A stretch of DNA of 60,954 nt from Hyphomonas sp. (GTDB lineage: Bacteria > Pseudomonadota > Alphaproteobacteria > Caulobacterales > Hyphomonadaceae). Shown here piece after piece: positions 42,278-51,657 of this stretch. Location: NCBI GenBank assembly GCA_020638455.1, contig JACKIK010000007.1, positions 1 to 60,954 of the forward strand. Reading direction: 5' to 3'. The translations under genes were made by a program, and so were the position numbers. The notes under the pieces were generated by a model. The model had not been told where the DNA came from, did no database searches, and was given only the letters and a program-made list of their open reading frames with translations. Each line of letters opens with the position of its first letter. Within the stretch, counting starts at the first letter, position 1.

Positions 42278-43411
42278 ATGGCAAACGTCAAAACAAAGCA
42301 TCTCTTTCTGGCGGCTTCGCTATCCGCATTGATGACGGTTGTGGCGTGCTCGCCAGGTGGCAAGGCCGCAAGCTCGGACAGTGGTGCGACCGCAAGCGAG
42401 GGTGCGCCGCAGTCCGTGCCGGCAATGGCCGAAACCAGCGACGAATTGATCCTCCAGGCGCGGGATTTCCTTGAACCTGTCCCGGTCAGTGCCCCCACCA
42501 TCGAAGGCGTTACAGCAACACCCGAACTGGTCGGGCTGGGACAGGCGCTGTTCTTCGATCCCAGACTTTCCGCGACCCACTCGATCAGCTGTGCATCCTG
42601 CCACTATCCCGGTCTTGGCGGCGCGGACAATTCTCCCTTCTCTGCCGGGTTCCACGGCGAACGCGGCGGCCGGAACGCGCCAACTGTCTACAATGCCGTC
42701 TTCAACTTCGCGCAGTTCTGGGACGGCCGGGCGAAGGACCTGGTCGAGCAGGCCGGCGGCCCCCTGGTCAATCCGGTTGAGATGGCATCGCCCGAGGCAC
42801 ACGTTACGGAGCAGATCCTGGCGCTGCCAGGCTATTCTCCGATGTTTGCGGCTGCGTTCCCCGGAGAGGTGGATCCTGTCACGCTCGCAAATGCGCAGAA
42901 GGCCATCGCCGGCTTCGAAGCGACCCTGATCACGCCAAACGCACCGTTCGACGAGTTCCTTCGCGGCGACTCCGGCGCCCTGACAGCTGACCAGAAGGCA
43001 GGCCTCAGCCTGTTCATGGACAAGGGCTGCACGGCCTGCCATTCCGGTGTGAACCTCGGCGGAACGATGTATCAGAAGTTCGGCGTCTTCTCAGATCCGG
43101 GGCCGGCCTACCGTCCGCCGGAGGACAAGGGACGCGGCGGTGTGACCGGGAATGCGGCCGAAGACTATTTCTTCAAGGTGCCGACCCTGCGGAACATCAC
43201 CGAGACAGCGCCCTATTTTCACAGCGGGTCCGAGCCGGACCTGAAGCGCGCCGTCGCCGTGATGGCGGAAGTCCAGCTGGGCCAGACGCTGAGCCCGGAC
43301 GAGGTTGATAAGATCACGGCCTTCCTCGGCTCACTAACCGGCGACCAGCCTCAACTGGTCATCCCCCAACTGCCGGTAAGCGACGCCAAATCACCGCCGC
43401 CTGAGCAATAA
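42278..43411 (+). CDS. Di-haem cytochrome c peroxidase/MauG-like protein
   Basis: A 377-residue protein with an N-terminal lipoprotein-like signal (TVVACSPGG). Two CxxCH haem sites: CASCHYPG and CTACHSGV. Further family stretches are GLGQALFFDPRLSATHSISC, AQFWDGRAKDLVEQAGGPL and VPTLRNITETAPYFHSG (distal ligand region). It would reduce hydrogen peroxide using electrons from cytochrome c in the periplasm; a MauG-like oxidase role is an alternative. Start ATG 42278 gives the shortest signal; a longer frame from 42215 lacks one. Confidence 0.9.
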   Translation: MANVKTKHLFLAASLSALMTVVACSPGGKAASSDSGATASEGAPQSVPAMAETSDELILQARDFLEPVPVSAPTIEGVTATPELVGLGQALFFDPRLSATHSISCASCHYPGLGGADNSPFSAGFHGERGGRNAPTVYNAVFNFAQFWDGRAKDLVEQAGGPLVNPVEMASPEAHVTEQILALPGYSPMFAAAFPGEVDPVTLANAQKAIAGFEATLITPNAPFDEFLRGDSGALTADQKAGLSLFMDKGCTACHSGVNLGGTMYQKFGVFSDPGPAYRPPEDKGRGGVTGNAAEDYFFKVPTLRNITETAPYFHSGSEPDLKRAVAVMAEVQLGQTLSPDEVDKITAFLGSLTGDQPQLVIPQLPVSDAKSPPPEQ

Positions 43412-43438
43412 GGCGGCCGACCGCGTACGATCCCGGTC

Positions 43439-43690
43439 CTACGCCGTTGGTTTGGGCGGTTTCGTGGCGCGTGTGATGATGATCGCCTCAATGATCCGGC
43501 GAGCTATATCAGTCGATTGATCCTGGGGGCGGTGTTCCAGGACGGAGAGCGCCTCGTCCAGCACAGCCTGGATTTCGGTTCCATCGAGAACGCCTTTTGC
43601 TTCGAGTGCGTTCATGAGTGCCTTCGTCAAGTTCAATGCGCTCAGGGCGAGCGCCCTGTTTTCTGTTTCGAAGTCACCTGGCTTGCTCAT
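43439..43690 (-). CDS. Hypothetical protein
   Basis: An 83-residue, mostly helical, soluble protein (ALNLTKALMNALEAKGVLDG, EIQAVLDEALSVLEHRPQD). No family recognised. Met 43690 is taken as the start because a GGAG or AGGGA site lies upstream; the frame extends to 43705. It lies between convergent-side cytochrome c peroxidase and the aminotransferase gene and is oriented like the latter. Confidence 0.5.
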   Translation of the reverse strand: MSKPGDFETENRALALSALNLTKALMNALEAKGVLDGTEIQAVLDEALSVLEHRPQDQSTDIARRIIEAIIITRATKPPKPTA

Positions 43691-43758
43691 TTCCCTATTC
43701 TCCATGGTGAGGGGGCGGGCCAGCCGGCGTCACGGCTCCCGGCGCGCGGAGTCTGGCG

Positions 43759-44886
43759 TCAAAGCGCGCCGAACCACGGGATCAGTTTCGCCAGTGCTTC
43801 CTCGATTTCGGGCGTCGAGAGGGCGAAGGAGAAGCGGATGAAGCGGTGGCCTTCGACGGGGTCGAAGTCGACGCCGGGGGCGGTGGCGACGCCTGTATCT
43901 TCCAGCAGTTTCAGGCAGAAGCCGAGGCTGTCATTGGTGAAGCGCGAAACGTCCGCATAGATATAAAAGGCGCCGTCCGGCGGGGCGATCCGGGCAAGGC
44001 CGAGCTTCGGCAGGGCTTCCAGCAACAGCTCGCGGTTCTTGCGGTAGACTTCGACATGGCCGTTCAGTTCTTCGCGTGCGTCCATGGCAACGAGGCCGGC
44101 ATGCTGGGCGAGCGAGGGGGCGGTGAGGAAGAGGTTGCCGATATAGGCGCCGGTGCGCTTCACGCCCTCGCGCGGCGAGACCAGCCAGCCGAGGCGCCAG
44201 GCGGCCATCGAGAAATATTTGGAGAAACTGTTGACGATGTACGCATCCGGATCGAATTCCAGCATGGAGTGGATTGCCGGGCCGTAAGTCAGGCCATGAT
44301 AGATCTCGTCCGAGATGATCCGGATGCCCTTCGCCTTCGCGACGGCGGCGATGGCGGCGAGTTCGTCTGCGGGAATGATTGTGCCGGTCGGATTGGCCGG
44401 GCTGGCGATGATGACGCCTTGCGGGGCCGGGTCCAGCGCGTCGAGGGCGGCGGCCGAAATCTGGTAGCGTACGTCTTCGCCGCAGGGGATTTCCACGGGC
44501 TCGAAATTCAGGGCACGGACCGTGTTGCGGTAGGCGACATAGCCGGGGCGCGCGATGGCGATGCGGTCGCCCGGCGAGAAGGCGCTGGCAAGAGCGAGCA
44601 CGAGCGCGGGCGAGGCACCGCAGGTCAGCGAGATGCGCGAGGGCGAGACCTCGACGCCGTAGCTGTCCTTGTAATGCTGCGAGATCCGGTCCTTCAGCGG
44701 GCGGCTTTCCCAGTAGCCCATGGCGTCGCTGTCGAGGATCTCGTGCGCACGGGCGATGGCGGCCTGCGGCGCGCCGGTGGAGGGCTGGCCGAATTCCATG
44801 TGCAGGATGCGCCGGCCCTCTTCCTTGAGGTCATGCGCGCGGCGGCTGATCGCGATGGCGCGGAAGGGGTCGATATCCTGTCCCAT
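43759..44886 (-). CDS. Pyridoxal-phosphate aminotransferase, class I/II
   Basis: A 375-residue aminotransferase. ILHMEFGQPSTGAPQAAI opens it; ASPANPTGTIIPADELAA, IISDEIYHGLTY and NSFSKYFSMAAWRLGW, with the PLP Lys in SFSKYF, are family motifs. It probably uses a 2-oxo acid. It starts two bases after the stop of the TRAP large permease gene, so it is the fourth gene of the dctP-dctQ-dctM run. A 2-oxo acid taken up by the transporter could be the substrate. Confidence 0.88.
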   Translation of the reverse strand: MGQDIDPFRAIAISRRAHDLKEEGRRILHMEFGQPSTGAPQAAIARAHEILDSDAMGYWESRPLKDRISQHYKDSYGVEVSPSRISLTCGASPALVLALASAFSPGDRIAIARPGYVAYRNTVRALNFEPVEIPCGEDVRYQISAAALDALDPAPQGVIIASPANPTGTIIPADELAAIAAVAKAKGIRIISDEIYHGLTYGPAIHSMLEFDPDAYIVNSFSKYFSMAAWRLGWLVSPREGVKRTGAYIGNLFLTAPSLAQHAGLVAMDAREELNGHVEVYRKNRELLLEALPKLGLARIAPPDGAFYIYADVSRFTNDSLGFCLKLLEDTGVATAPGVDFDPVEGHRFIRFSFALSTPEIEEALAKLIPWFGAL

Positions 44887-44888
44887 GC

Positions 44889-46472
44889 TCAGCTGGCCAC
44901 GAGCGAGGGCAGCCAGGTGGCCAGCGCCGGTACCAGCGCCACCAGCAGGATGAGCAGGACCTGCAGCACGATGAAAGGCACCGCGCCGCGCCAGATCTGC
45001 AGCGTACTGACCTCCGGCGGGGCGGCGCCGCGCAGGTAGAACAGGGCGAAGCCGAAGGGCGGCGTCAGGAAGCTGGTCTGGAGGTTCAGCGCCATCAGGA
45101 TGGCCAGCCAGACGGGATCGAAGCCGAGCAGGATCAGGGGCGGGGCGACCAGCGGCACGACCACGAACACGATCTCGATGAAATCGAGGAAGAAGCCCAG
45201 CACGAACATGACGATCATCGTCATCAGGAGGGCGCCCCATTTGCCGCCGGGCATGGCGTGCAGGATGTCCTTCACGATGTCGTCGCCGCCGAAGCCGCGG
45301 AAGACGAGGCTGAACAGCGAAGCGCCGATCAGGATGAGGAATACCATGGAGGTGATGTTTGTGGCGCTCTTGATCGCCGGCAGGAGCTGGCGCGCATGGC
45401 GAAGGACGAGGGCGCCGCTGCCGAGGGCGGCGAAGAAGACGAGGCAGGCGAGCGCAGTGATGGCGATGCCGACCTGGTTCATCGTGCCGACCCGTTCGAC
45501 GCCGAGGCGCAGGTCGAAGGAATTGCGGAGGATGAGAACGAGGACAAGGCTGGCAAGGCCGGCGAGGATGACCGGGGCAAGGCGGCTGCCGGCTTCGCGG
45601 GCGAGGCGGAGGCCGGCGAGCATGATGGCGCCGGCGGCGCCGATGGCGGCGGCTTCGGTGGGCGGGGCGATGCCGCCGAGGATGGCGCCGAGGACGGCGA
45701 AGATCAGGGCGAGCGGTGCGCCGAGGCCGAAGGCGACTTCCTTGAAGGTGAGCGGCGCGGTGTCTTCCGGAACGTGGACGGCGGGGCAGTGCTGCGGGCG
45801 GGTGATGGCCTGGAAGGCGATCCAGGCGAGGTAGAAGCCGACGAGGATGAGGCCGGGGATGAGAGCGCCGGCGAACAGGTCTCCCACGGAGACGACCAGC
45901 GGCCGGCCACCGGCGGAGAGGCTGGCCTGGCTGGCGGCGTTGGAGACGGCGTCCGCGAGCAGGATCAGCACGATGGAGGGCGGGATGATCTGGCCGAGCG
46001 TGCCGGAGGCGGCGATAGTGCCGGTGGCAAGGCGCGGGTCGTAGCCCTGTTTCAGCATCGAGGGCAGGGCAATCAGCGTCATGGTGATGACCGTGGCGCC
46101 GACAATCCCGGTGGAGGCGGCAAGCAGGGCGCCGACAAGGACAACCGCAAAGCCAAGGCCGCCATTAAGCTTGCCGAGCAGGCGGCTGGCGATGTGAAGC
46201 AGGTCCTCTGCGACGCGGGAGCGTTCGAGGATCACGCCCATCAGCACGAACAGGGGCACGGCGACGAGGGTGCCGTTCTGCATGATGGAACCGCCCTGGA
46301 TGCGGCTGGGCAGGGTGCGGAGCAGCGGCTCCGGGAAGACGCCGAGCGCGATGCCGACAAGGGCGAACAGCATGGCGACGCCGCCGAGGGTGAAGGCGAC
46401 GGGGTAGCCCATGAGCAGTGCGGCGACGGCCGTCGCGAACATCAGGAGAGCGAGGACGATCTCAAGCTCCAT
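44889..46472 (-). CDS. TRAP transporter large permease (DctM-like)
   Basis: A 527-residue DctM with about thirteen hydrophobic segments: YPVAFTLGGVAMLFALVGI, VPLFVLMGVILERS, TGIVGATVITMTLIALPSML and GTLGQIIPPSIVLILLADAV are signature regions. It forms the sodium-coupled pore with the small subunit. A central region, around residues 240-380, is longer than in compact DctM proteins. It overlaps the dctQ-like gene by 11 bases. Confidence 0.92.
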   Translation of the reverse strand: MELEIVLALLMFATAVAALLMGYPVAFTLGGVAMLFALVGIALGVFPEPLLRTLPSRIQGGSIMQNGTLVAVPLFVLMGVILERSRVAEDLLHIASRLLGKLNGGLGFAVVLVGALLAASTGIVGATVITMTLIALPSMLKQGYDPRLATGTIAASGTLGQIIPPSIVLILLADAVSNAASQASLSAGGRPLVVSVGDLFAGALIPGLILVGFYLAWIAFQAITRPQHCPAVHVPEDTAPLTFKEVAFGLGAPLALIFAVLGAILGGIAPPTEAAAIGAAGAIMLAGLRLAREAGSRLAPVILAGLASLVLVLILRNSFDLRLGVERVGTMNQVGIAITALACLVFFAALGSGALVLRHARQLLPAIKSATNITSMVFLILIGASLFSLVFRGFGGDDIVKDILHAMPGGKWGALLMTMIVMFVLGFFLDFIEIVFVVVPLVAPPLILLGFDPVWLAILMALNLQTSFLTPPFGFALFYLRGAAPPEVSTLQIWRGAVPFIVLQVLLILLVALVPALATWLPSLVAS

Positions 46473-47127
46473 GGGCGCCCTCCGTTGCAGAAGGGGGCGT
46501 CGCCTCTTCCAGCCGGCCGGTGAGGCGGAGGGCGGCCTTCAGCGCCTCGGACAGGCCTTGTGCCAGCATCAGCACGGCGAAGGCAGGCACCAGCGTCTTG
46601 AACAGGTAGAGGAAGGGCAGGCCGTCGGATTCGCGGGAGCCTTCCAGTAAGGACCATGAGCGGGCGAGGCCCTGTTCGCCGGTCGTCAGGATGCGGATCA
46701 TGATGGGGAACAGGAAGAGGTAGATGCCGGCGAGCTCGATCCAGTTACGGCCGGCGGCGCCGAAGCGGGGGCGCAGGATGTCGACGCGGACATGGTCGTC
46801 ATCGCGCAGGGCCGCTGCGGCGCCGAGCATGAACATGGCCGCGAAGGCGTAGATGACGAGTTCGTTCAGCCAGGTGAAGGAAACTCCGAAGGCGTAGCGT
46901 AGCACGACCACGACGAGCTGGAAGAAAACGAGCAGCAGGGCACTGGCGATGGCGGCGCTGCCGGCATAACCGGTGAGGCGGTCGATCAGGGCGATGAGGC
47001 GTTTCGCGATATCTGCCACCGCGCCGGGGGCGATGAGTGCAGCCAGCGGCAGCAGGAACAGGGGCAGGAGGACGATGCCCACCCATTTGAGCGCGCCGCC
47101 GATCTGGAGGAAGAGGACCGGGTCCAT
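46462..47127 (-). CDS. TRAP transporter small permease (DctQ-like)
   Basis: A 221-residue membrane protein with four segments. VVVVLRYAFGVSFTWLNELV and YAFAAMFMLGAAAALRDDDHVRVD (shown partly) fit the DctQ pattern. Met 47127 (MDPVLFLQIGG) is the likely start; a longer frame upstream lies in the dctP gene. It supports DctM at the inner membrane. Confidence 0.85.
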   Translation of the reverse strand: MDPVLFLQIGGALKWVGIVLLPLFLLPLAALIAPGAVADIAKRLIALIDRLTGYAGSAAIASALLLVFFQLVVVVLRYAFGVSFTWLNELVIYAFAAMFMLGAAAALRDDDHVRVDILRPRFGAAGRNWIELAGIYLFLFPIMIRILTTGEQGLARSWSLLEGSRESDGLPFLYLFKTLVPAFAVLMLAQGLSEALKAALRLTGRLEEATPPSATEGAHGA

Positions 47128-47141
47128 CGGAGCCTGCGGCC

Positions 47142-48251
47142 TTACTTGTTCGCCGAGCGGGCGGCGTAGTACGGCCCGTCCGACCAGTTCGACCATTCGC
47201 GCACCAGCTTCAGCGCGGCTTCGAAGCTTTCATAGATGCGCTTCTCGATGCCGTCCTTGCCGGAGGCGGCACGCACGTCCCATGCCGCTTCGGCCATGGC
47301 CTTCACCACGTCCGGCGGGAAGCTGCGCATCTTGACGCCGTGCTCGCGGATCAGGAGATCGAGATAGACGGAGTTCTGGTAGGTGAACTCGCCGAGCGAG
47401 GTGTGGTTCACGCTTTCGCACGCCGCCTTGATGATGGCCTGTTCGCCGGTGTTGAGGCTTTCCCAGACGCGGAGGTTCATGCCGACAGCGAGGCTGGCGC
47501 CCGGTTCATGGAAGCCGGGGCCGTAATAGTAGGGCGCCTCGCGATAGAAGCCGAGGGTGAAGTCGTTCCACGGGCCGACCCATTCGGTTGCGTCGATCGC
47601 GCCGGTCTGGAGGGCCTGGTAGATCTCGCCGCCGGGCAGCGCGATGGCCGCGCCGCCAAGGGCGCGCAGCACGTCGCCGCCTTGCCCCGGAATGCGCATC
47701 TTGAGGCCGACGAAGTCGTCGAGGGAGTTGATCTCCTTGCGGAACCAGCCGCCCATCTGGTGGCCGGTATTGGCGGCCTGGATCGACTTGATGCCGAACT
47801 GGGCGGAGAGCTCGTCCCACAGGGCCTGGCCGCCGCCGAAATCGATCCAGCCCATCAGCTCCTGCGCGGTCATGCCGAAAGGCACGGCGGTGAAGAAGGG
47901 ATAAGCCGTGGATTTCGCCGTCCAGTAATATTCGGCGGCGTGATACATGTCGGCGGAGCCATTGGCGACGGCGTCGAAGGACTCGAAAGGCGGGACGAGT
48001 TCGCCGGCCGCATAGACCTTCACTTCCATTGCCCCGTCGGACATGTCGCTGATCCGCTGGGCGACGCGCTCGGCCGCTTCGCCAAGGCCGGGCAGGCCCT
48101 TCGGCCAGGTCGTGACCATGTTGAAGCGGCGGCGGTTGCGGGTGATGGCGGGGGCGCCGAGAATCGGAGCCGATGACGGGTTCGCGAAGGCGGCCGTGGC
48201 GCCGCCCACTCCGAGGACGCCCGCCCCGATGAGGTTGCGTCTGTTGATCAT
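47142..48251 (-). CDS. TRAP transporter substrate-binding protein (DctP family)
   Basis: A 369-residue periplasmic binding protein with a Tat-like signal (NRRNLIGAGVLGVGGA). FNMVTTWPKGLPGLGEAAER and MRIPGQGGDVLRALGGAAIA followed by EIYQALQTGAIDATEWVGP are typical. Similarity in type to 2-oxo acid/monocarboxylate binders (TakP/FcbT-like) is my inference from the WP-KG opening and the EWVGP motif. GAAGG lies upstream of ATG 48251. Confidence 0.9.
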   Translation of the reverse strand: MINRRNLIGAGVLGVGGATAAFANPSSAPILGAPAITRNRRRFNMVTTWPKGLPGLGEAAERVAQRISDMSDGAMEVKVYAAGELVPPFESFDAVANGSADMYHAAEYYWTAKSTAYPFFTAVPFGMTAQELMGWIDFGGGQALWDELSAQFGIKSIQAANTGHQMGGWFRKEINSLDDFVGLKMRIPGQGGDVLRALGGAAIALPGGEIYQALQTGAIDATEWVGPWNDFTLGFYREAPYYYGPGFHEPGASLAVGMNLRVWESLNTGEQAIIKAACESVNHTSLGEFTYQNSVYLDLLIREHGVKMRSFPPDVVKAMAEAAWDVRAASGKDGIEKRIYESFEAALKLVREWSNWSDGPYYAARSANK

Positions 48252-48301
48252 GCGTTTCCTTCCCCTTGCCCCGGTGGCCTCTTGCGGGCCGTGCCGTGCG
48301 G

Positions 48302-49060
48302 CTATTCGTCGTCCCGGAGCAGCCGCCAGCGATCGCCCTCAAGCACTTCGAGCGGCTTGTAGCGGCGCTTGTAGTCCATTTTCGGGCTGCCCTTGACCCA
48401 ATAGCCGAGATAGACGTGCGGCAGGCCGAGGTCCTGCGCGTGGCGGATATGGTCGAGGATCAGGAAGTGGCCGAGGCTGCGCGCTTCCTGCTCGGCATCG
48501 AAGAATGTGTAGACCATCGAGAAGCCGTCGCGCAGCACATCCGTGATCGAGGCGGCGACCAGCGGCGCGTCCTCCTCGGGGCCGTCGCGGTATTCGAAGA
48601 TGTGGCTCTGCACCGGGCTGCCGCCGACCATGGCGGAATAGTCCCGGTAGGTCATTTCCGACATGCCGCCACCGTCATGGCGCGATTTCACGTAGGATTT
48701 CAGGAGATTGTACTGCTCGCGCGTCGCCGTCGGGGCGACCGTGCGGCGCACGAGGCCGGCATTGCGCTGCAGGACGCGCCGGTCGCTCCGGGAGAATTCG
48801 TAGTCCCGCGTCGGCACCCGCACGCTGCGGCAGGCATTGCACCGCGGGCAAGCCGGCCGGTAGGCGATGGTCTGGCTGCGGCGGAAGCCGGCCTGGCTCA
48901 GCATGTTGTGGACGAGGTCCGATTCGGTGATCGCGAGATTGGTGAAGGCCTTGCGCTCGCGCCGGTTCGGCAGATACGGGCACGGGCTGGGGTTCGTCAC
49001 GTAAAACCGCAACGACCGCTCCAGTCCCGGGGGAAGTATCTTCGAGTCCGTGAATTTCAT
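48302..49060 (-). CDS. bpt: Aspartate/glutamate leucyltransferase (Bpt/Ate family)
   Basis: A 252-residue aminoacyl-tRNA-protein transferase. CPYLPNRRERKAF, TIAYRPACPRCNACRSVRVP (two Cys pairs, metal or cluster site), QYNLLKSYVKSRHDGGGM and YTFFDAEQEARSLGHFLIL are family regions. It tags proteins with an N-terminal Leu or Arg for ClpAP. Start at 49060 preferred over GTG 49063. Located 51 bases after dctP start on the same strand. Confidence 0.93.
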   Translation of the reverse strand: MKFTDSKILPPGLERSLRFYVTNPSPCPYLPNRRERKAFTNLAITESDLVHNMLSQAGFRRSQTIAYRPACPRCNACRSVRVPTRDYEFSRSDRRVLQRNAGLVRRTVAPTATREQYNLLKSYVKSRHDGGGMSEMTYRDYSAMVGGSPVQSHIFEYRDGPEEDAPLVAASITDVLRDGFSMVYTFFDAEQEARSLGHFLILDHIRHAQDLGLPHVYLGYWVKGSPKMDYKRRYKPLEVLEGDRWRLLRDDE

Positions 49061-49077
49061 CACGCTCGACTCTACAC

Positions 49078-50922
49078 CTACAGATCAAACCGCCAAGGGG
49101 CGAAGATCGTAAACACGCACCAAAGTATGAAAACGAGCGGACCGCCGAATTTCATGAAGTCGCCGAACCGGTAATGGCCGGGGCCCATGACCAGCATATT
49201 GGTCTGATAGGCAATCGGCGTCGCGAAGCTGCAGTTCGCGCCGTAGATCACCGCCAGCAGGAAGGGCAGCGGGTCGGCGACGTGCAGCTCGTGCGCGGCC
49301 GACAGGGCAATGGGCGAGAACAGGATGGCGGTGGCGGCGTTCGACAGGAGGTTGGTCAGCAGGGCCACGGCCAGGAACAGGGCCGACAGCACCGCCAGCG
49401 TGCCATAGGGCGAGGCGAGATTGACCACGCCGTGCGCAATCATGTGGGCCGCGCCGGTCTTTTCGAGCGCCATGCCCATGGCGAGGGCGGCACCGATGAC
49501 GAGGAAGATGCGGAGGTCCAGCGAGCGGCTGGCCTGGCGGTAGTTGAGGCAGCCCGTCACCAGCATGGCGACAGCAGCCAGCACGGCAGCGTGCAGGATG
49601 GAGACGACGCCGGACGCCGCACCGATCACCAGCGACAGCGAGATCGCGCGGGCGGCGAGCGCCTTGGTGGTCAGCGGGATTTCGGTCTGCGACCATTCGA
49701 GCAGGATCAGGTCACGGCTCTGGCGCAGTTCCAGGAAGGCGTCGACCGGGCCGCAAAGGAGCAGCGTGTCGCCGGATTCGAGGCGGATCTCGCCGAGCTT
49801 GGTGCGGATCATCCGGCTGCGGCGCTGGATGCCGAGCGTGACCGCGCGGGTGAGGCGCCGGAAGCCGAGCATTTCCACGGTGCGGCCGACCATGCGGGAG
49901 CCGGGGGCGACGACGGCTTCGGTCAGGGCGAGACGGTCCGGCCGGCCCTGGTCGTCGACATCGCCACCGGCCGACTGCCAGACCTGCTGGAGGAAATCCG
50001 GCTGGCGGGCGAGCACATGCTGGATCGCGGCGCGCGTGGCGGCGACGATGACGAGGTCGCCGGGTTTCAGGGTCAGGTCCTCATAGGGCGGCAGGAAGGC
50101 CCGTTCGCCGCGCTGGATCATGCGCACGGTCATGTCCGGCAGGTCCACGAACATGCCGGCGACGGGCTTCTTGCCCTGCAGGAAATGGCCGGGCGTGACT
50201 TCGATCTGGGCGAGGAACTGTTTCGAGGAGGTCGAGGCGATGTCTTCCGTCAGGCCCTCGCGGCTGGGCAGGAAGAAGCGCGAGAAGATGGCGAGGTAGA
50301 CAATGCCGGCACCGGCGAGGATCAGGCCCATCGGCGTCTGGTCGAAGAAGCCGAGCTGGCGGTTCTCGATCCGCTCATAGGCCTCGGCCGCGAGCAGGTT
50401 GGTCGAGGTGCCGATCAGCGTCGTCATGCCGGCGAAGATGGAGATGAAGCTGAGCGGCATCATCAGTTTCGAGGCGGGCGTCTTCATCCGCTGGGCGATG
50501 GCGCTCATCACCGGCAGGAACATGATGACGATCGGCGTATTGTTGACGAAGGCGCTGATCGCGAACACGCCGGCAAAGGCGAAGACGAGGGTTCGGATGG
50601 GACGGCGGTCGTAACCGGACAGCAGAGCCTTGGTCGGGCCTTCGAGGGCGCCGGTCTGGAACAGGCCCTGGCCGACGACCAGCAGCGCCATGATGGTGAT
50701 CAGGGCCGGGTTGCCGAAGCCGGACAGAAGGTCCTGTGCCGTGATCGGGTTGCCGTCGACACCATGGGCGCCGGGCAGGGAGAACAGGACCAGCAGGCCC
50801 GCCATGACGCAGACCGACACCAGCTCCATCGACCAGCGGTCAGACATGTAGAAGCCGATCGCGGCGCACACGACCGCGAGGCTTGCCCACATGGGCCAGT
50901 CTGACAGGAACTGGGCAATCAT
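49078..50922 (-). CDS. SLC13 family permease with two TrkA-C domains
   Basis: A 614-residue anion:sodium symporter type protein. Membrane halves flank a central soluble part. The first half has LLSGYDRRPIRTLVFAFAGV and NNTPIVIMFLPVMSAIAQ. The soluble part holds two TrkA-C-type domains (FLPPYEDLTLKPGDLVIVAA and EIRLESGDTLLLCGPVDAFL). The second membrane half starts near ALVIGAASGV (AISLSLVIGAASGV). Substrate may be sulfate, phosphate or dicarboxylate; not resolved. It ends 17 bases from the start of the bpt gene. Confidence 0.88.
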   Translation of the reverse strand: MIAQFLSDWPMWASLAVVCAAIGFYMSDRWSMELVSVCVMAGLLVLFSLPGAHGVDGNPITAQDLLSGFGNPALITIMALLVVGQGLFQTGALEGPTKALLSGYDRRPIRTLVFAFAGVFAISAFVNNTPIVIMFLPVMSAIAQRMKTPASKLMMPLSFISIFAGMTTLIGTSTNLLAAEAYERIENRQLGFFDQTPMGLILAGAGIVYLAIFSRFFLPSREGLTEDIASTSSKQFLAQIEVTPGHFLQGKKPVAGMFVDLPDMTVRMIQRGERAFLPPYEDLTLKPGDLVIVAATRAAIQHVLARQPDFLQQVWQSAGGDVDDQGRPDRLALTEAVVAPGSRMVGRTVEMLGFRRLTRAVTLGIQRRSRMIRTKLGEIRLESGDTLLLCGPVDAFLELRQSRDLILLEWSQTEIPLTTKALAARAISLSLVIGAASGVVSILHAAVLAAVAMLVTGCLNYRQASRSLDLRIFLVIGAALAMGMALEKTGAAHMIAHGVVNLASPYGTLAVLSALFLAVALLTNLLSNAATAILFSPIALSAAHELHVADPLPFLLAVIYGANCSFATPIAYQTNMLVMGPGHYRFGDFMKFGGPLVFILWCVFTIFAPWRFDL

Positions 50923-50973
50923 TGTGGTACCGGGTCTTCCTTCTCGGTCCGGTCCGCCGGGGGGCGGAGGACG

Positions 50974-51657
50974 TCAGCCCTCAATGTGGACAAGTATGCT
51001 GACCCGGCGGTTAACGGGCAAGTGGGGCTGTCCGGGCACCAGGGGGCGTGTATCGGCAAGGCCGGTGACGGCGCGGATGCGTTCCGGGGTGATTCCGGCC
51101 GTTTCGAGCACCCGGCGGGCCTCGTTGGCCCGGTCGGCGGACAGCTCCCAGTTGGAATAATGGTCGACCAGGCTGGGGAAGGCATCGGTGTGACCTTCAA
51201 TGGTCAGGGCGCCTTCGAGGCCGGCGAGGGCGGTGCCGGTCTCACGGGTGAGATCGAGCCCCGCCTCGGTGAGCCGGCCGCTGGCGCGGTCGAACAGGGG
51301 CCGTTCGGCGGTGTCGACGAGGTCGAGGCGCACCCCGTCTGCTTCTTTTGTCAGCACGATGCTCGATTCCGCGGCAATCAGGGCCGGGTTGCGGCTGAGG
51401 GCGCTGAACAGGCGGTCGGCCTCGGACGGGCCGGCCTCGGCGGCGGCGCCCTGTGTCGCGTCGTTGCGGGGGTGGAAGTAGTTGGCGATTTCGGCCCGGC
51501 CTTCCTGGGACACGCCGCTGACCAGCCAGAGCAGCAGGAAAAACGCCATCAGGGCTGTCAGGAAGTCGGCATAGGCGAGCTTCCATGTCCCGGCCTTGCG
51601 GGCGGGCGCGACGGGCATTCTGCCCGCGCCTGGGCGTGAGATACTGGCATAAGCCAT
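50974..51657 (-). CDS. motB: Flagellar motor protein MotB
   Basis: A 227-residue MotB. WKLAYADFLTALMAFFLLLW is the classical plug/membrane segment with the conserved Asp; it is followed by an OmpA/MotB domain: LTIEGHTDAFPSLVDHYSNW, then ELSADRANEARRVLE. It anchors the stator to peptidoglycan. No motA is next to it; in Caulobacter motA and motB are also at separate loci. Start Met 51657 has no strong ribosome site. Confidence 0.87.
   Translation of the reverse strand: MAYASISRPGAGRMPVAPARKAGTWKLAYADFLTALMAFFLLLWLVSGVSQEGRAEIANYFHPRNDATQGAAAEAGPSEADRLFSALSRNPALIAAESSIVLTKEADGVRLDLVDTAERPLFDRASGRLTEAGLDLTRETGTALAGLEGALTIEGHTDAFPSLVDHYSNWELSADRANEARRVLETAGITPERIRAVTGLADTRPLVPGQPHLPVNRRVSILVHIEG

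Noticed and set aside
45258..46523. Long plus-strand frame (421 codons) opposite the DctM gene, and similar at 49174-50904
   Set aside because: They read as Asp/Glu/Gly/His-rich low-complexity sequence antisense to clear membrane transporters.
50974..51657. MotB without MotA read as a decayed motor locus
   Set aside because: motA and motB are at separate places in Caulobacter as well, and MotB here is intact.
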